Below are positions 1 through 8,700 of a stretch of 64,000 nucleotides of DNA, in pieces (position 1 is the first letter of the stretch; each line of letters starts with the position of its first letter). Below the pieces are notes generated by a model, which saw only the letters and a program-made list of their open reading frames with translations, did not search any database and was not told the DNA's origin. The DNA comes from Planctomycetota bacterium. GTDB taxonomy: Bacteria; Planctomycetota; UBA8742; UBA2392. Location: contig JACKID010000003.1 in NCBI GenBank assembly GCA_020638675.1, positions 1-64,000 of the forward strand, written 5' to 3'. Both the position numbers and the translations under genes were made by a program.

Positions 1-303
1 CATGTCGGGCCTCGACATGGACGGGCCGCGATACGCTTGTGGTTTGGGTCAGACTTGCTTCCTGGAACGGGTTCGCGTCGAGCGTCCACTCGGCTCTCCA
101 GGGCTTACTTTCGGAACAACGCCACCACGTCACTCGGCAAGAGCGCGACTCGGTCGAACCCAGCTCGGCAACCGGCTGCGACATGGCCTCGATTATAGCC
201 CTAGCCGGTGGCGGCTGCATCCAAACTTCGAGATTGGCGGAGGAGGAAAGGAGCCAGGCGCTTGCACGCGCAGCGACGCGAACTTGTCGCATCGTTCCCG
301 CAT
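1..303. other. Gene-free left edge
   Basis: No convincing gene is seen here. Short open frames exist on the plus strand, but they lack homology-like composition and run antisense to or into the recombinase gene. The stretch lies just past the stop of the minus-strand recombinase and is probably interior sequence of the integrated element whose right end is at the tRNA-Arg fragment near 4.0 kb. It contains no copy of that fragment, so the other end of the element must be outside the window. Confidence 0.5.
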
Positions 304-1278
304 CTAGCCGGCCAGTTTCGCCGGGTGCGTTGCCGTGTGAACTTCCTGCAGTCTGACCGGGCTGACGTGGGTGTAGATCTGAGTCGTCTTCAGATCTGCG
401 TGGCCGAGCATTTCCTGGATGAACCGGATGCCGGCGCCGTTCTCGAGCATAGACGTGGCCATGCTGTGGCGGAACATGTGGCAGGCACCGCGGCCTTTGA
501 TGCCGGCCTTCAACAGATAGTCCTTCACGAGATTGCCCAGGGCCGAGGCGCTGAACTGGCTACCCCTGGCCGTCAGGAACAAGTGGTGGCGCACCTTCCG
601 GCGTACCTGAGTTGGCCGAACCTCTTCGAGGTAGCGTTGGATCCAATGGACAGCCCTGGCGCCGATAGGAACGACGCGGTCTTTCTTGCCCTTGCCCTGG
701 TTCACGAGCAGGAAACCCCGTTCGATGTAAAGCTCATCCACCCTGACGGTCAGCAACTCAGCACGTCGCAGGCCAGTGGAATAGAACGTCTCCAGTATGG
801 CCCGATCGCGAAGTCCGAGCGGTGTTGAAGGGTCCGGCAGCTCAAGCACGCGCTCGACTTGCTCGTGCGAGAGCACGTTCTTGGGGAGGCGCCGCTCCAT
901 CTGCGGCAGGTCGATCTCGGAGGCCGGGTTGTGCGGAATAAGCTTCTTGCGCGCCAACCACTTGAAGAAGCAACGGACAGCGACCAGACGACCGTGCTGC
1001 GCGCCAGTGGTGAGGCGGCGCTTCGTGCCCGAAACCCGCGCCTTGGCGACCTCCTTGATGTAGCGCTCAAGAACCCGGCGGGTCACTTGGCGGGGTCGCG
1101 CCAGATTCCGCTCCGCGCACCAATTCAGGAAGAACTTGAGCTGAATGGTCCGAAGCCGGATGGTGCCGGACGAGTAGTTCATCGTCCCCATCCACTGCAT
1201 GTAGCGCTGGGCCAGGCGCGCCAAGCCCTTGGGGTCCGCACGGTCGATACCGGGCTCGGATGTCGGGAGCGATTCCAC
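304..1278 (-). CDS. Tyrosine recombinase (XerC/XerD-like integrase)
   Basis: A 324-residue site-specific recombinase that cuts and rejoins DNA through a tyrosine intermediate. An N-terminal SAM-like core-binding domain (about residues 20-120) is followed by the catalytic domain. All catalytic positions are visible: Arg in TGLRRAELL, Lys in GKGKKDR, the His/Arg pair in CHMFRHSMA, His in LGHADLKTTQIYTH and its terminal Tyr. The start is GTG. It is the last gene of a three-gene minus-strand module with the HTH protein and the second recombinase, and probably serves integration or excision of the element ending at the tRNA-Arg fragment. Its length matches XerC/D, but an accessory recombinase role is more likely than chromosome dimer resolution. 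Confidence 0.93.
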   Translation of the reverse strand: MESLPTSEPGIDRADPKGLARLAQRYMQWMGTMNYSSGTIRLRTIQLKFFLNWCAERNLARPRQVTRRVLERYIKEVAKARVSGTKRRLTTGAQHGRLVAVRCFFKWLARKKLIPHNPASEIDLPQMERRLPKNVLSHEQVERVLELPDPSTPLGLRDRAILETFYSTGLRRAELLTVRVDELYIERGFLLVNQGKGKKDRVVPIGARAVHWIQRYLEEVRPTQVRRKVRHHLFLTARGSQFSASALGNLVKDYLLKAGIKGRGACHMFRHSMATSMLENGAGIRFIQEMLGHADLKTTQIYTHVSPVRLQEVHTATHPAKLAG

Positions 1279-1472
1279 AGGACTCCCAATCGACAGATCG
1301 GGCCGGTAACTTGACCTTCCCTGGGGCGATCGCCCGCGTTCGAGTTGGCGGCTGTTAATCGGTAGGTCTCTGGTTCATGTTGGCGGTTGTGGTCGCAGCC
1401 GGTTCAGCGCGGCGGAAGCACGTGAAATCCAGCGCATAGGATGCCGGCCCTACTTGCCTCACTTCGTGGGCG

Positions 1473-2489
1473 TTAGCGATGGCGGGCCTGGTTTCTGGAC
1501 TCTTGCCATCGAAGAAAGTCGGCACCCTTGATCTGATAGGGAGAGTTGGTTGCCCCTGTCGCCTGGTGGCTGACGAGTTCTCCAGATTGGGCCGCGGCCC
1601 GGAGGGTGGACTTCTTCCAACCCGTGAGCTCAGCAAGTTGATTGAGCGTGTAGGTATGCTGGGGTCGGATACCTGCAGTGCTCTGGGCCTGCGCGGCTTG
1701 CATGTGTCCGCCGTCGTCGGCATGCGCGGGAGCGCCGGCTTGCCGGCTTTCGAAGAAATCTGTGATGCTCGACAGGTGATGCACAAGGAAGTGGCCCCAC
1801 CTCTCGGCTGACTCGCCAAGGTCGCAGACGTTGCCGTCGAACAACACACCAAGTGAATCCCACGCGTGGTCATCGTGGGGCTCCGGGAGCGAAGGTTGCC
1901 CAGCCTGAAGGGACCACTCGTAGAGCAGCTCACGCCTTCCTGGCGTAGCCGTCGCCATCTGCCGGCTCTCCTCGATGACCTCGGCTGCAATCCATGCGTT
2001 CGCCTCATGCTGATCGCGAAGGGCCGAGAACGGCCGCCCCAGTCGGGCGACGTGTCGCATGAACAGCAGCTCCACCCCGACGCGAGACTCTTTGGGAACG
2101 TGCTGAAGCAGTTGCGTCAGCAACCCCTCATGTCGATCGGGTACGCCCGTGAGAACCCAAGAGGGCCTACGGACACTCAGTGCAACACAATCCGTGACGC
2201 CTTGGCGGAAGTCGGCGAGCGCAACATCTAGCTGGCGTCGCTGTGCGTCGGGCAGGCCGGCGGGCAGCGTGCCGAGCACTTCGTCTTCGAGTTCCCTCGC
2301 CCAAGGTACTAAGTACCTGCTAGCCTTCTTGGCAACCGCGATGAACTCTTCGCGCTTGGCGGTGAGGTTTGAGCGTAGTTCGTCGCGGTCCCAGTACCGC
2401 TTGAACTCCTCAACGAATCGACCGTACTGGCGGGCGAGCAGGAGTTGGCTGGTACCGATGGCGTTCAACCACGAGAGGAATTGACTCAT
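1473..2489 (-). CDS. Element-encoded protein with C-terminal excisionase-like HTH
   Basis: A 338-residue protein without an overall family I recognise. The N-terminal two thirds are helical and charged. The last 60 residues (YTLNQLAELTGWKKSTLRAA and onward, ending in FLRWQE) have the pattern of a MerR/excisionase-type winged helix-turn-helix. Its ATG overlaps the TGA of the upstream recombinase as ATGA, so the two are translationally coupled. Lying between two tyrosine recombinases, it is likely a DNA-binding accessory or directionality factor. That role is inferred from context and the HTH pattern only. Confidence 0.7.
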   Translation of the reverse strand: MSQFLSWLNAIGTSQLLLARQYGRFVEEFKRYWDRDELRSNLTAKREEFIAVAKKASRYLVPWARELEDEVLGTLPAGLPDAQRRQLDVALADFRQGVTDCVALSVRRPSWVLTGVPDRHEGLLTQLLQHVPKESRVGVELLFMRHVARLGRPFSALRDQHEANAWIAAEVIEESRQMATATPGRRELLYEWSLQAGQPSLPEPHDDHAWDSLGVLFDGNVCDLGESAERWGHFLVHHLSSITDFFESRQAGAPAHADDGGHMQAAQAQSTAGIRPQHTYTLNQLAELTGWKKSTLRAAAQSGELVSHQATGATNSPYQIKGADFLRWQESRNQARHR

Positions 2490-3805
2490 GCCTTCGCACC
2501 TTGGGCGACGCTGCCGGCGATCAACTCCTCGACCACGACATCGAGGCCCATCGCCTGCTCAAGTGTACCTTGATGCCGCGACATGACCTGAAGTCGGTAG
2601 TGCTTCTCGGCGACCGCTGCACTATGACCCGCCCAGAGCGCCGCAACGGCCGCAGGAATGCCGATGCTGGCGCAGAAACTGACCCAATTGCGCCGAAGGG
2701 TCTGTGGCCCGATTCGCCGGATCTTCGCTGCACGCAGCGTGGATTCCCAAGGTGTCTTCGGGTGGAGCGGCGCCTTCAGCTTGCCATGCGGCAGTACAAA
2801 CTCTCGTTCACCGGCCTGCAGCTTCCAACGCTTGAGAAGCTCGAGGAACCGTGGACACAGAACGCCCTCAGGCGCATCAAGCAGCTGCAATGTCCGCGGG
2901 CGGCCGGTCTTCTCGGAGAATATCCGGACCCAGCCGGTGGCAAAGTTGATGTGCTCCCACTTCAGTTGGAGTGCTTCACTTAGCCGCATGCCCGTCAGCG
3001 CCAACACCAGGAATAAGCGACTAACCGGAGTCGCCGCCACTACCGGAGGGCACTGCTTGAAGTTTTCGATGCGGCCCCGCCTCTTGCGTGTCACCTCCAT
3101 GGGGCACTCTGGGTCTTCGCGCTGCACGGCCATCCGGTAGAACTTGAGGAGCTCCGCGGGCGTGCACGCAACATCTTCGCGCGGTGCAACCGGCTGCGGC
3201 TTCAGTGGCTTCCTCAGCGCGTCGACATCGGGAAAGCGTTTCGGGCGCATGTCCGCGATCCAATTGATGCAAGCACGCAGATGTCGCCGGTGGTGATTCA
3301 GCGTTGCTCCAGACCTAATCACCCTGCGCTCACCATTCATTGACGGCTCAGATGCGAGATGCTCGAAATAGGCCCTCAGGTGATGCGGTCCCAGTTGACC
3401 GGTCTGCAGCGCCTCGTAGCCAGCCTCGTTGAGCCAGGCCACGAAGTACCTCATGGAGTCCTCTACTATCCGCCCAGTGTGGGGGCTGAGTCCGGCTCGC
3501 GCCTGCTTGTTGGACTCCCGCACTTTCACACGGCGCCCGACATCTTCGAGATACTGGTCCACGCACTTGAGCAGCCTCGCGTCGTAAGCGATTGTGCCGC
3601 CTAGCCGGACGGCTTCTGCGCGCAGCAGTATCTCCTCTTCACGGATGCGATCTAGCAGCTGCCTTCGCGAAGACTGATCGAATGCGTCACGGGACTTGCA
3701 ACTGATCCTGCGCTTGCGCGGCGGCGAGAACTTCCAGTCGTGGTAGAACACGTACCACTGGCGTCGCCAGGTGCGTAATTTGGCTGGTGGTATGTGCCGC
3801 CCCAT
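2486..3805 (-). CDS. Tyrosine recombinase/phage-type integrase, first gene of the module
   Basis: A 439-residue integrase. A basic N-terminus (possible arm-binding region, residues 1-60) precedes a core-binding domain (about 85-190) and a catalytic domain (about 250-420). Catalytic elements seen are Arg in TGMRLSEAL, a candidate Lys in SEKTGRPR, Arg in PQTLRRNW, and His plus Tyr in WAGHSAAVAEKHYRL. The usual His of the HxLR box is Gln here (QTLRR), a tolerated but less common variant. The gene starts 194 bp from the tRNA-Arg fragment and reads away from it. Repeats just upstream may be its operator or recombinase arm sites. Confidence 0.9.
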   Translation of the reverse strand: MGRHIPPAKLRTWRRQWYVFYHDWKFSPPRKRRISCKSRDAFDQSSRRQLLDRIREEEILLRAEAVRLGGTIAYDARLLKCVDQYLEDVGRRVKVRESNKQARAGLSPHTGRIVEDSMRYFVAWLNEAGYEALQTGQLGPHHLRAYFEHLASEPSMNGERRVIRSGATLNHHRRHLRACINWIADMRPKRFPDVDALRKPLKPQPVAPREDVACTPAELLKFYRMAVQREDPECPMEVTRKRRGRIENFKQCPPVVAATPVSRLFLVLALTGMRLSEALQLKWEHINFATGWVRIFSEKTGRPRTLQLLDAPEGVLCPRFLELLKRWKLQAGEREFVLPHGKLKAPLHPKTPWESTLRAAKIRRIGPQTLRRNWVSFCASIGIPAAVAALWAGHSAAVAEKHYRLQVMSRHQGTLEQAMGLDVVVEELIAGSVAQGAKA

Positions 3806-3857
3806 GGCGTGGATCCCATCCGCAGATTCGTATCGTTCCTGCGAATTCTAAATTCTG

Positions 3858-3877
3858 GTGTACACTGAATTGTACAC
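3858..3877. promoter_or_regulatory. Paired TGTACA sites upstream of the integrase module
   Basis: Two TGTACA palindromes start at 3859 and 3871, spaced 12 bp apart (about one helical turn). The first sits inside the 8-bp palindrome GTGTACAC. They lie 53-72 bp upstream of the first recombinase gene, so they could be an operator for the HTH protein or part of the promoter. The function is inferred. Confidence 0.4.
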
Positions 3878-3902
3878 ACTAAACCGTTATGGCAGCTTCA
3901 TG

Positions 3903-3930
3903 CCGTTGCATGCGGTTGCATGCACAACGG
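3903..3930. repeat. Repeated GTTGCATGC sites next to the integrase
   Basis: GTTGCATGC occurs at 3905 and 3915 as a direct repeat with 10-bp period. The outer bases CCGTTG (3903-3908) and CAACGG (3925-3930) make an imperfect inverted repeat. Closely spaced repeats between an integrase gene and its tRNA attachment site are typical of recombinase or excisionase binding sites. No binding has been shown. Confidence 0.4.
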
Positions 3931-3998
3931 CTTGAAACCCGCTTAACGAGCCTAGTTTGCGCTGTTGACGTGGCAAGGCTGCCATTTCGGCAGACTAT

Positions 3999-4043
3999 CT
4001 ACGGATCAGGAGGTTGAAGGTTCGACTCCTTCCGGGTGTACCA
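3999..4043 (+). other. 3' fragment of tRNA-Arg(ACG): integration scar/attachment site
   Basis: The sequence reads as the 3' 45 nt of a tRNA. The anticodon loop CTACGGA (anticodon ACG) is at 3999-4005, followed by the 3' anticodon strand and a 5-nt variable loop. A perfect T-arm follows (GAAGG, loop TTCGACT, CCTTC, 4016-4032), then acceptor strand CGGGTGT, discriminator A and an encoded CCA (4041-4043). Upstream there is no matching anticodon strand, D-arm or 5' acceptor strand, so the gene is incomplete. Tyrosine-recombinase elements often insert in tRNA 3' halves, and two recombinase genes start 194 bp away. This is most simply one attachment-site copy, with the intact tRNA-Arg expected beyond the left edge. 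Confidence 0.8.
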
Positions 4044-4079
4044 CCATGACGGCCGAGCGAAAGCTCGGCCGTCATGGTG
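4042..4079 (+). terminator. Long perfect hairpin after the tRNA-Arg fragment
   Basis: A 17-bp perfect stem (4042-4058 with 4063-4079) closes a GAAA tetraloop. It directly follows the tRNA CCA end and lies between that end and the stop codon of the convergent XRE gene. No long T-run follows, so it may be a factor-assisted terminator or a simple transcription boundary. Confidence 0.65.
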
Positions 4080-4104
4080 TCCCGAGCGAGCGAAGGGCCG
4101 TCTA

Positions 4105-5577
4105 TCAATCCTGAATTGTCCTCAGCAGCCCGAAGCCCCGGGCAATGCGCTGCTTGCGCAGGACCTGAGCCTTGCGCCGGATCTCCGCGAGTCGGGGCGA
4201 GCGCGTGTCGCGCGGGATTCCGGACAGCACGTTCCTCAGATGCTGCGCAATGGTAGACGGGTTTGCGATGCGGGCGGGCGGGAACGCCTCAAGGAATTCC
4301 TGGCATTGCTGGATCCGTGCGCTTGCTCGCCTATCCCCGGTCAAGCGCAGCAGCAACGCCGACGTGACGCACACGCTGAAGTTGAGGCACGGGTCGCGCC
4401 CGAACTCCGGATCCAGAAACTCGGATGCCCCGATAGGCTTGCCGCGCAGGGCCTTCAGCACCAGCTCCGCCCGGTCTATATGGCGCCGGTTCAGGGGCAT
4501 CTGGGGGTTCATCAGCGAGCGCGCCTGCTTCAAGGCGAGGGCGACGACCTCAATGTCCTCCGTCAGCGTCGCCACCGTCAGCACCGATGCCGCAGCCGCG
4601 AACGTCTTCGGCTCCGATGCCGCCAGTTCCCTCGCGCCCAGGATGCCGCGGTGCAGCAGGTAGTAGTACTTGACCGCCTGCAGCGCGACGAACTCCTCCG
4701 GGTTCAGCGTGTCCGTAGCCAGCTCCAGTGCGGCGGGAACGTCGTCCATCTCGCCCAGTTCAATATCCGCCCGGGCCAGAGACAGGCGAAGCAGTGTGTA
4801 CTCCGGCGTGTGGACGTCATCCGGCCCGGCATGCGCCAGCGCGATGCGCGCGATCCGCCGCGACTTCTCGGCGTACAGGTTATTGACCAGCATCACCACC
4901 AGCCCGGACGCGCTGTCCGCCAGCTGCGCGAAGTCGGGCGATCCTGCCAGCGTTTGAGAAAACAGGCGGGTCTGCGCTGCGATTGCTTCGTCGACATCCT
5001 GCGCAACGTGCATGCGGTTTGCACGGGCATCCAGCAGGCGACGCGAAAGAACCCTGTCGTCGCAGAAGCGCTCAATGCGGACGGCCGCTTTCTCGAGAGC
5101 GATTGCACGGTCGAAGTTGCGTTGCGCGAACGCGTCCTCGAGCTTGTCCAGGATGTCCGACAGGATCGGAGCGCTGACCCGGTTCAGACGGTCGCGCAAC
5201 GAGCCGTAACGGTCCAGCGTGTCGGAAACTTCGCGCAGCGCTCGGGCGTGTGTGTTGCCGGTCAGCGATCCGAGCTTCACCTTCGAGACATTGTCGAGCG
5301 CGCGCATTACCTCCAGCAGCTCGTTGCCGAGCTCCGATGACGCCTGCGCCACGTCGGTAAGGTAGATGGGCTCCTCGCCGGACAGCAGCCAGGACGGATT
5401 CACTCCGAACTCGCGCACCAGCGCCGCGCCGAACTCAAGCGGCAAACGCCCGCCTTGCATGTAGCGGGTCAGGGCGTTGCGGGAACGGCCTGTGCGGCGG
5501 GCGAGGTCGGCGCGCGAGTGATCGCGCAGCAGTCGATCCAGTCTGGCGCGCAACTCCGTGTCGGCATCGGGCTTCAT
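4105..5577 (-). CDS. XRE-family transcriptional regulator with long helical C-terminus
   Basis: A 490-residue protein. Residues 8-60 form a Cro/XRE-type helix-turn-helix (HSRADLARRTGRSRNALTRY), followed by a long alpha-helical region resembling degenerate TPR-type sensor repeats. Single-domain XRE repressors are about 100 residues, so the C-terminus is a large sensing or interaction module. It is divergent from the giant FG-GAP surface protein gene, and the 171-bp gap contains direct and inverted repeats that could be its operator. Auto-regulation or control of the surface protein is plausible but unproven. Confidence 0.82.
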   Translation of the reverse strand: MKPDADTELRARLDRLLRDHSRADLARRTGRSRNALTRYMQGGRLPLEFGAALVREFGVNPSWLLSGEEPIYLTDVAQASSELGNELLEVMRALDNVSKVKLGSLTGNTHARALREVSDTLDRYGSLRDRLNRVSAPILSDILDKLEDAFAQRNFDRAIALEKAAVRIERFCDDRVLSRRLLDARANRMHVAQDVDEAIAAQTRLFSQTLAGSPDFAQLADSASGLVVMLVNNLYAEKSRRIARIALAHAGPDDVHTPEYTLLRLSLARADIELGEMDDVPAALELATDTLNPEEFVALQAVKYYYLLHRGILGARELAASEPKTFAAAASVLTVATLTEDIEVVALALKQARSLMNPQMPLNRRHIDRAELVLKALRGKPIGASEFLDPEFGRDPCLNFSVCVTSALLLRLTGDRRASARIQQCQEFLEAFPPARIANPSTIAQHLRNVLSGIPRDTRSPRLAEIRRKAQVLRKQRIARGFGLLRTIQD

Positions 5578-5603
5578 ACGCCCAGACTAGTTTGTTCCGA
5601 TAT

Positions 5604-5650
5604 CGACACAATCAAAACAGTGTGGCTGTAACGGAATCAAAGCTGTGTCG
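5604..5650. promoter_or_regulatory. Candidate operator between the XRE gene and the FG-GAP gene
   Basis: An inverted repeat CGACACA/TGTGTCG (5604-5610 and 5644-5650) encloses two near-identical direct repeats beginning AATCAAA, at 5610 and 5635, each followed by a GTG-containing half-site. The 25-bp spacing and position between divergent genes fit a regulator-binding region. This is inferred from symmetry only. Confidence 0.4.
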
Positions 5651-5748
5651 CAAAGTTAACGAAGCATTCCCGTGCGAATATTCTGTGTCCATACACGAGG
5701 CGCAGGCGACGCCTGCTCGGAACTTCGAATCGGACGCACGGAGGAGTC

Positions 5749-8700
5749 ATGTCGAAACGAACGCTCGGAACCACGCTGGCCGCACTGACGCTGCTGGCGG
5801 CATTGCCAGTGATCACCCAGGCTGGGCAGGTGCAAACCACGACGCCGGCAGGCGGCGCGGGGCACATCGCGCAAGACCAGAACATCGTCGGGCGCTTCAG
5901 CACGGACATGCAGGCAACGCAGGGCGGCTTCGTCGCACGCGGCTCCTATGGCGCCCTGCCCGGAACCGTCACTGCTTCCGGCAAGGAAGTCTGTTTCACA
6001 CCCGGACGTCCGCTGTTTCCGGGCGAAAGGGTCGAGCTGGACATCACGAGTACGCTGCTTGACGTCAACGGCGCTTCCCTCAGCAACCCGCGCGTGCTGA
6101 CGTACACCGCGCGGGCAGGGCGGGGGCCTGCGGACTTCCAGAACCCGGTCAACATCATCAAGAGAAGCTTCTACGGCGAGATAGACTGCCTCGCCGACAT
6201 GAACGGCGACGGCTGGCTTGATCTTGTTTGCCCCACAGACAGCTCCATCGCCATCCACTACAACAACGCCGGCGTGATCGAGGCGGCGTTCACGGAACTT
6301 CCCCCGGCGTCCGGGCACTGCAACGACCTCGCGGCCGTCGACATCGACAACGACGGCGACCTTGACCTCATCCGTACCAGCATCGGCGGCGCACAGCCGG
6401 CCTACACCGCGTACTACCTATACGATTCGGCCAACGGTAGCTGGAGCAACCCGGTCACTTTCGGCGCCTACTCTGCGGGCTACACCTACACCGCATCGAT
6501 CGGCTATCCGCAGAGCATCAGCATGGGCGACGTCAACGGTGACGGCTTTGCCGACGCCTTCGTCTGCGCGAACGGGACCAGCATGCTGTACCTGAACAGC
6601 AACGGCACCTTCCCCGGCAGTGGCACCGTGGCGGGCTTTACGGGCATTGGACTGTCGTCGGACTTTGGCGACGTGGACAACGACGGCGATCTCGACCTGA
6701 TCCAGGGCATGAGCGACCGCGCCTACCTCTTCATCAATGACGGAAACGGCAACTTCACCTGGCAGACGACCAACGGCATCGTCGGCGACGTCGGCATTCG
6801 CGTCGAGGACGTGGAGTTCGCGGACATGAACGCCGACGGCTGGCTCGACATCGTGGTTGCACCCGCTCACGTAAACGGACAGAGCCCCGTTCCGCCGTCT
6901 GTCTATTTCAACGACGGCACGGGCGGCTTCGCGGCGCACGTCGCGCTGGGCACAAATGCAGAACGCACCTACTCGCTGGATGTGGTCGACCTCAACGGCG
7001 ATGGCAGCCTGGACGTCGTGGTCGCCGACGAGGGACCCGCCCGGGGGTACGGGCCGTCGCTCTGCTACCTCAATGACGGCACCGGCCTGAACTTCCAGAC
7101 GACACCCATCGGCTGGAGCTACCTCTCGCCATGGATCGCCACGGTCGGCGACGTCGACAACGACGGCGACATTGACATCATCGGAACGCCATTCGGCAAG
7201 CTGACCTACTACAGCAATGGAGAGTGCGCCCCCCGCCTGGCGGGCACCAACGGCAGCAGCAGCATCATCTCGGCGTCTTTCGACCGGACGATGGAAGCCC
7301 CGGATGCGGCCAGTCTTGTCGTTCGAGGCTCCATGACCGGCGCACCAACCGGCGCGTACTCAGGCGGCGGAGCCACTGTCTCGTTCGCGCCGGCCAAGGC
7401 CTTCCAGCCGAATGAGACGGTCGAGGTCAGCCTGACACCATCAACGAACGCATCCGGCATTGCGATGAACGGCTCACACGTGTGGCGTTTCACGGGGGCG
7501 GCGGCACAAGGGCCTCTGGAGTTCGATCATCTCAGCATCCCCTTCGGCCAGGGCGCTACCGCCAGTACCTGCTTTGCAACGGGCGACCTCAACGGCGACG
7601 GGCGCGTAGACATTGTGGAAGGAAACAGTGGCGGGCTGGACCGCATCTACATGACCGGCGGGTACAGCTTCTCAAGCCGCGACGCTCACGCCACAGCGGC
7701 AGACACGCAGGCCCTCGCGCTGGCGGACATCGACGGCGACGGCTACCTCGACCTCGTGTCGGCAGTGAACGGGCAGAACCAGGTGTATCTGTGGAACGGG
7801 ACGGACTTCAGCGGCGGCAACGTCCACTTCGGCGGCTCCAGCGAGAACAGCACGAGCGTGGCAGTCGCGGACATGAACGGCGACGGGCTGCCGGACATCG
7901 TGGTCGGCAACAGCGGCGCGCGCAACGCGATCCATCTCAACTTCGGCGGCGGCGGCATCGGCCCCGCGGCAGGCTTCGGTGAGCCCTCCGACGACACTCG
8001 CGCGATCACAGTCGGTGACTTTGACAGCGACGGGGACCTCGACCTGATGACCGGCGACTACCAGGGTAACGTCACGCTCTGGCTCAACGCGGGAGACGCC
8101 ACCCTGATCCAATCACGCGTGATCGTCGCCGGTCCGGTGAACGTGACCGCACTGGCCGCCGCCGACATGAACAACGACGGCGCCTGCGACCTGGTCGTGG
8201 GGCTCAACGGCGGGCAGGATTGCATCCTGCTCAACGACGGCACCGGGCGCTTCGTCGAGAGCATCGCCTGCGGTCCGGCAACGGGCGCCACTTCAAGCGT
8301 GTCCACGGGTGACGTAGACGGAGACGGCGACCTTGACCTGCTGATCGGCTACGCACAGGGCGGGCACGAACTGTGGTTGAACGGCTCCGGCTCGTTCACC
8401 CAGTGCGGTACCAACATATCGGCGGCTGATGTCCGGGCCGTCGGGCTGTTCGACGCTGACGGTGACGGCGACCTGGATGAGTTGATCATCAAGCACAACG
8501 CGCCCAGCGAAGTCCGCTATGACATCATCCTGCCGACCGTGTCCCTTGCCGCGGCGACGAGCTACGTGACCGAAGGGGCCGGCACGGCGACGATCTCCCT
8601 CACGCTCAGCACTGTCCCGACCATCGACGTCGCGATTGACTGGGCGGCCGTCGCCGGCACTGCGCAGTCTCCGGCGGACTTCAATGCCGCGAGCGGCTCA

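Noticed and set aside
3960..4043. Complete tRNA-Arg gene
   Set aside because: Only the 3' half is present. No D-arm, 5' acceptor strand or matching 5' anticodon strand exists upstream.
4036..5340. Long plus-strand open frame opposite the XRE gene
   Set aside because: It is a GC-rich antisense shadow with Arg/Gln-rich composition, no ribosome site and no recognisable domain. The minus-strand gene has a clear HTH.
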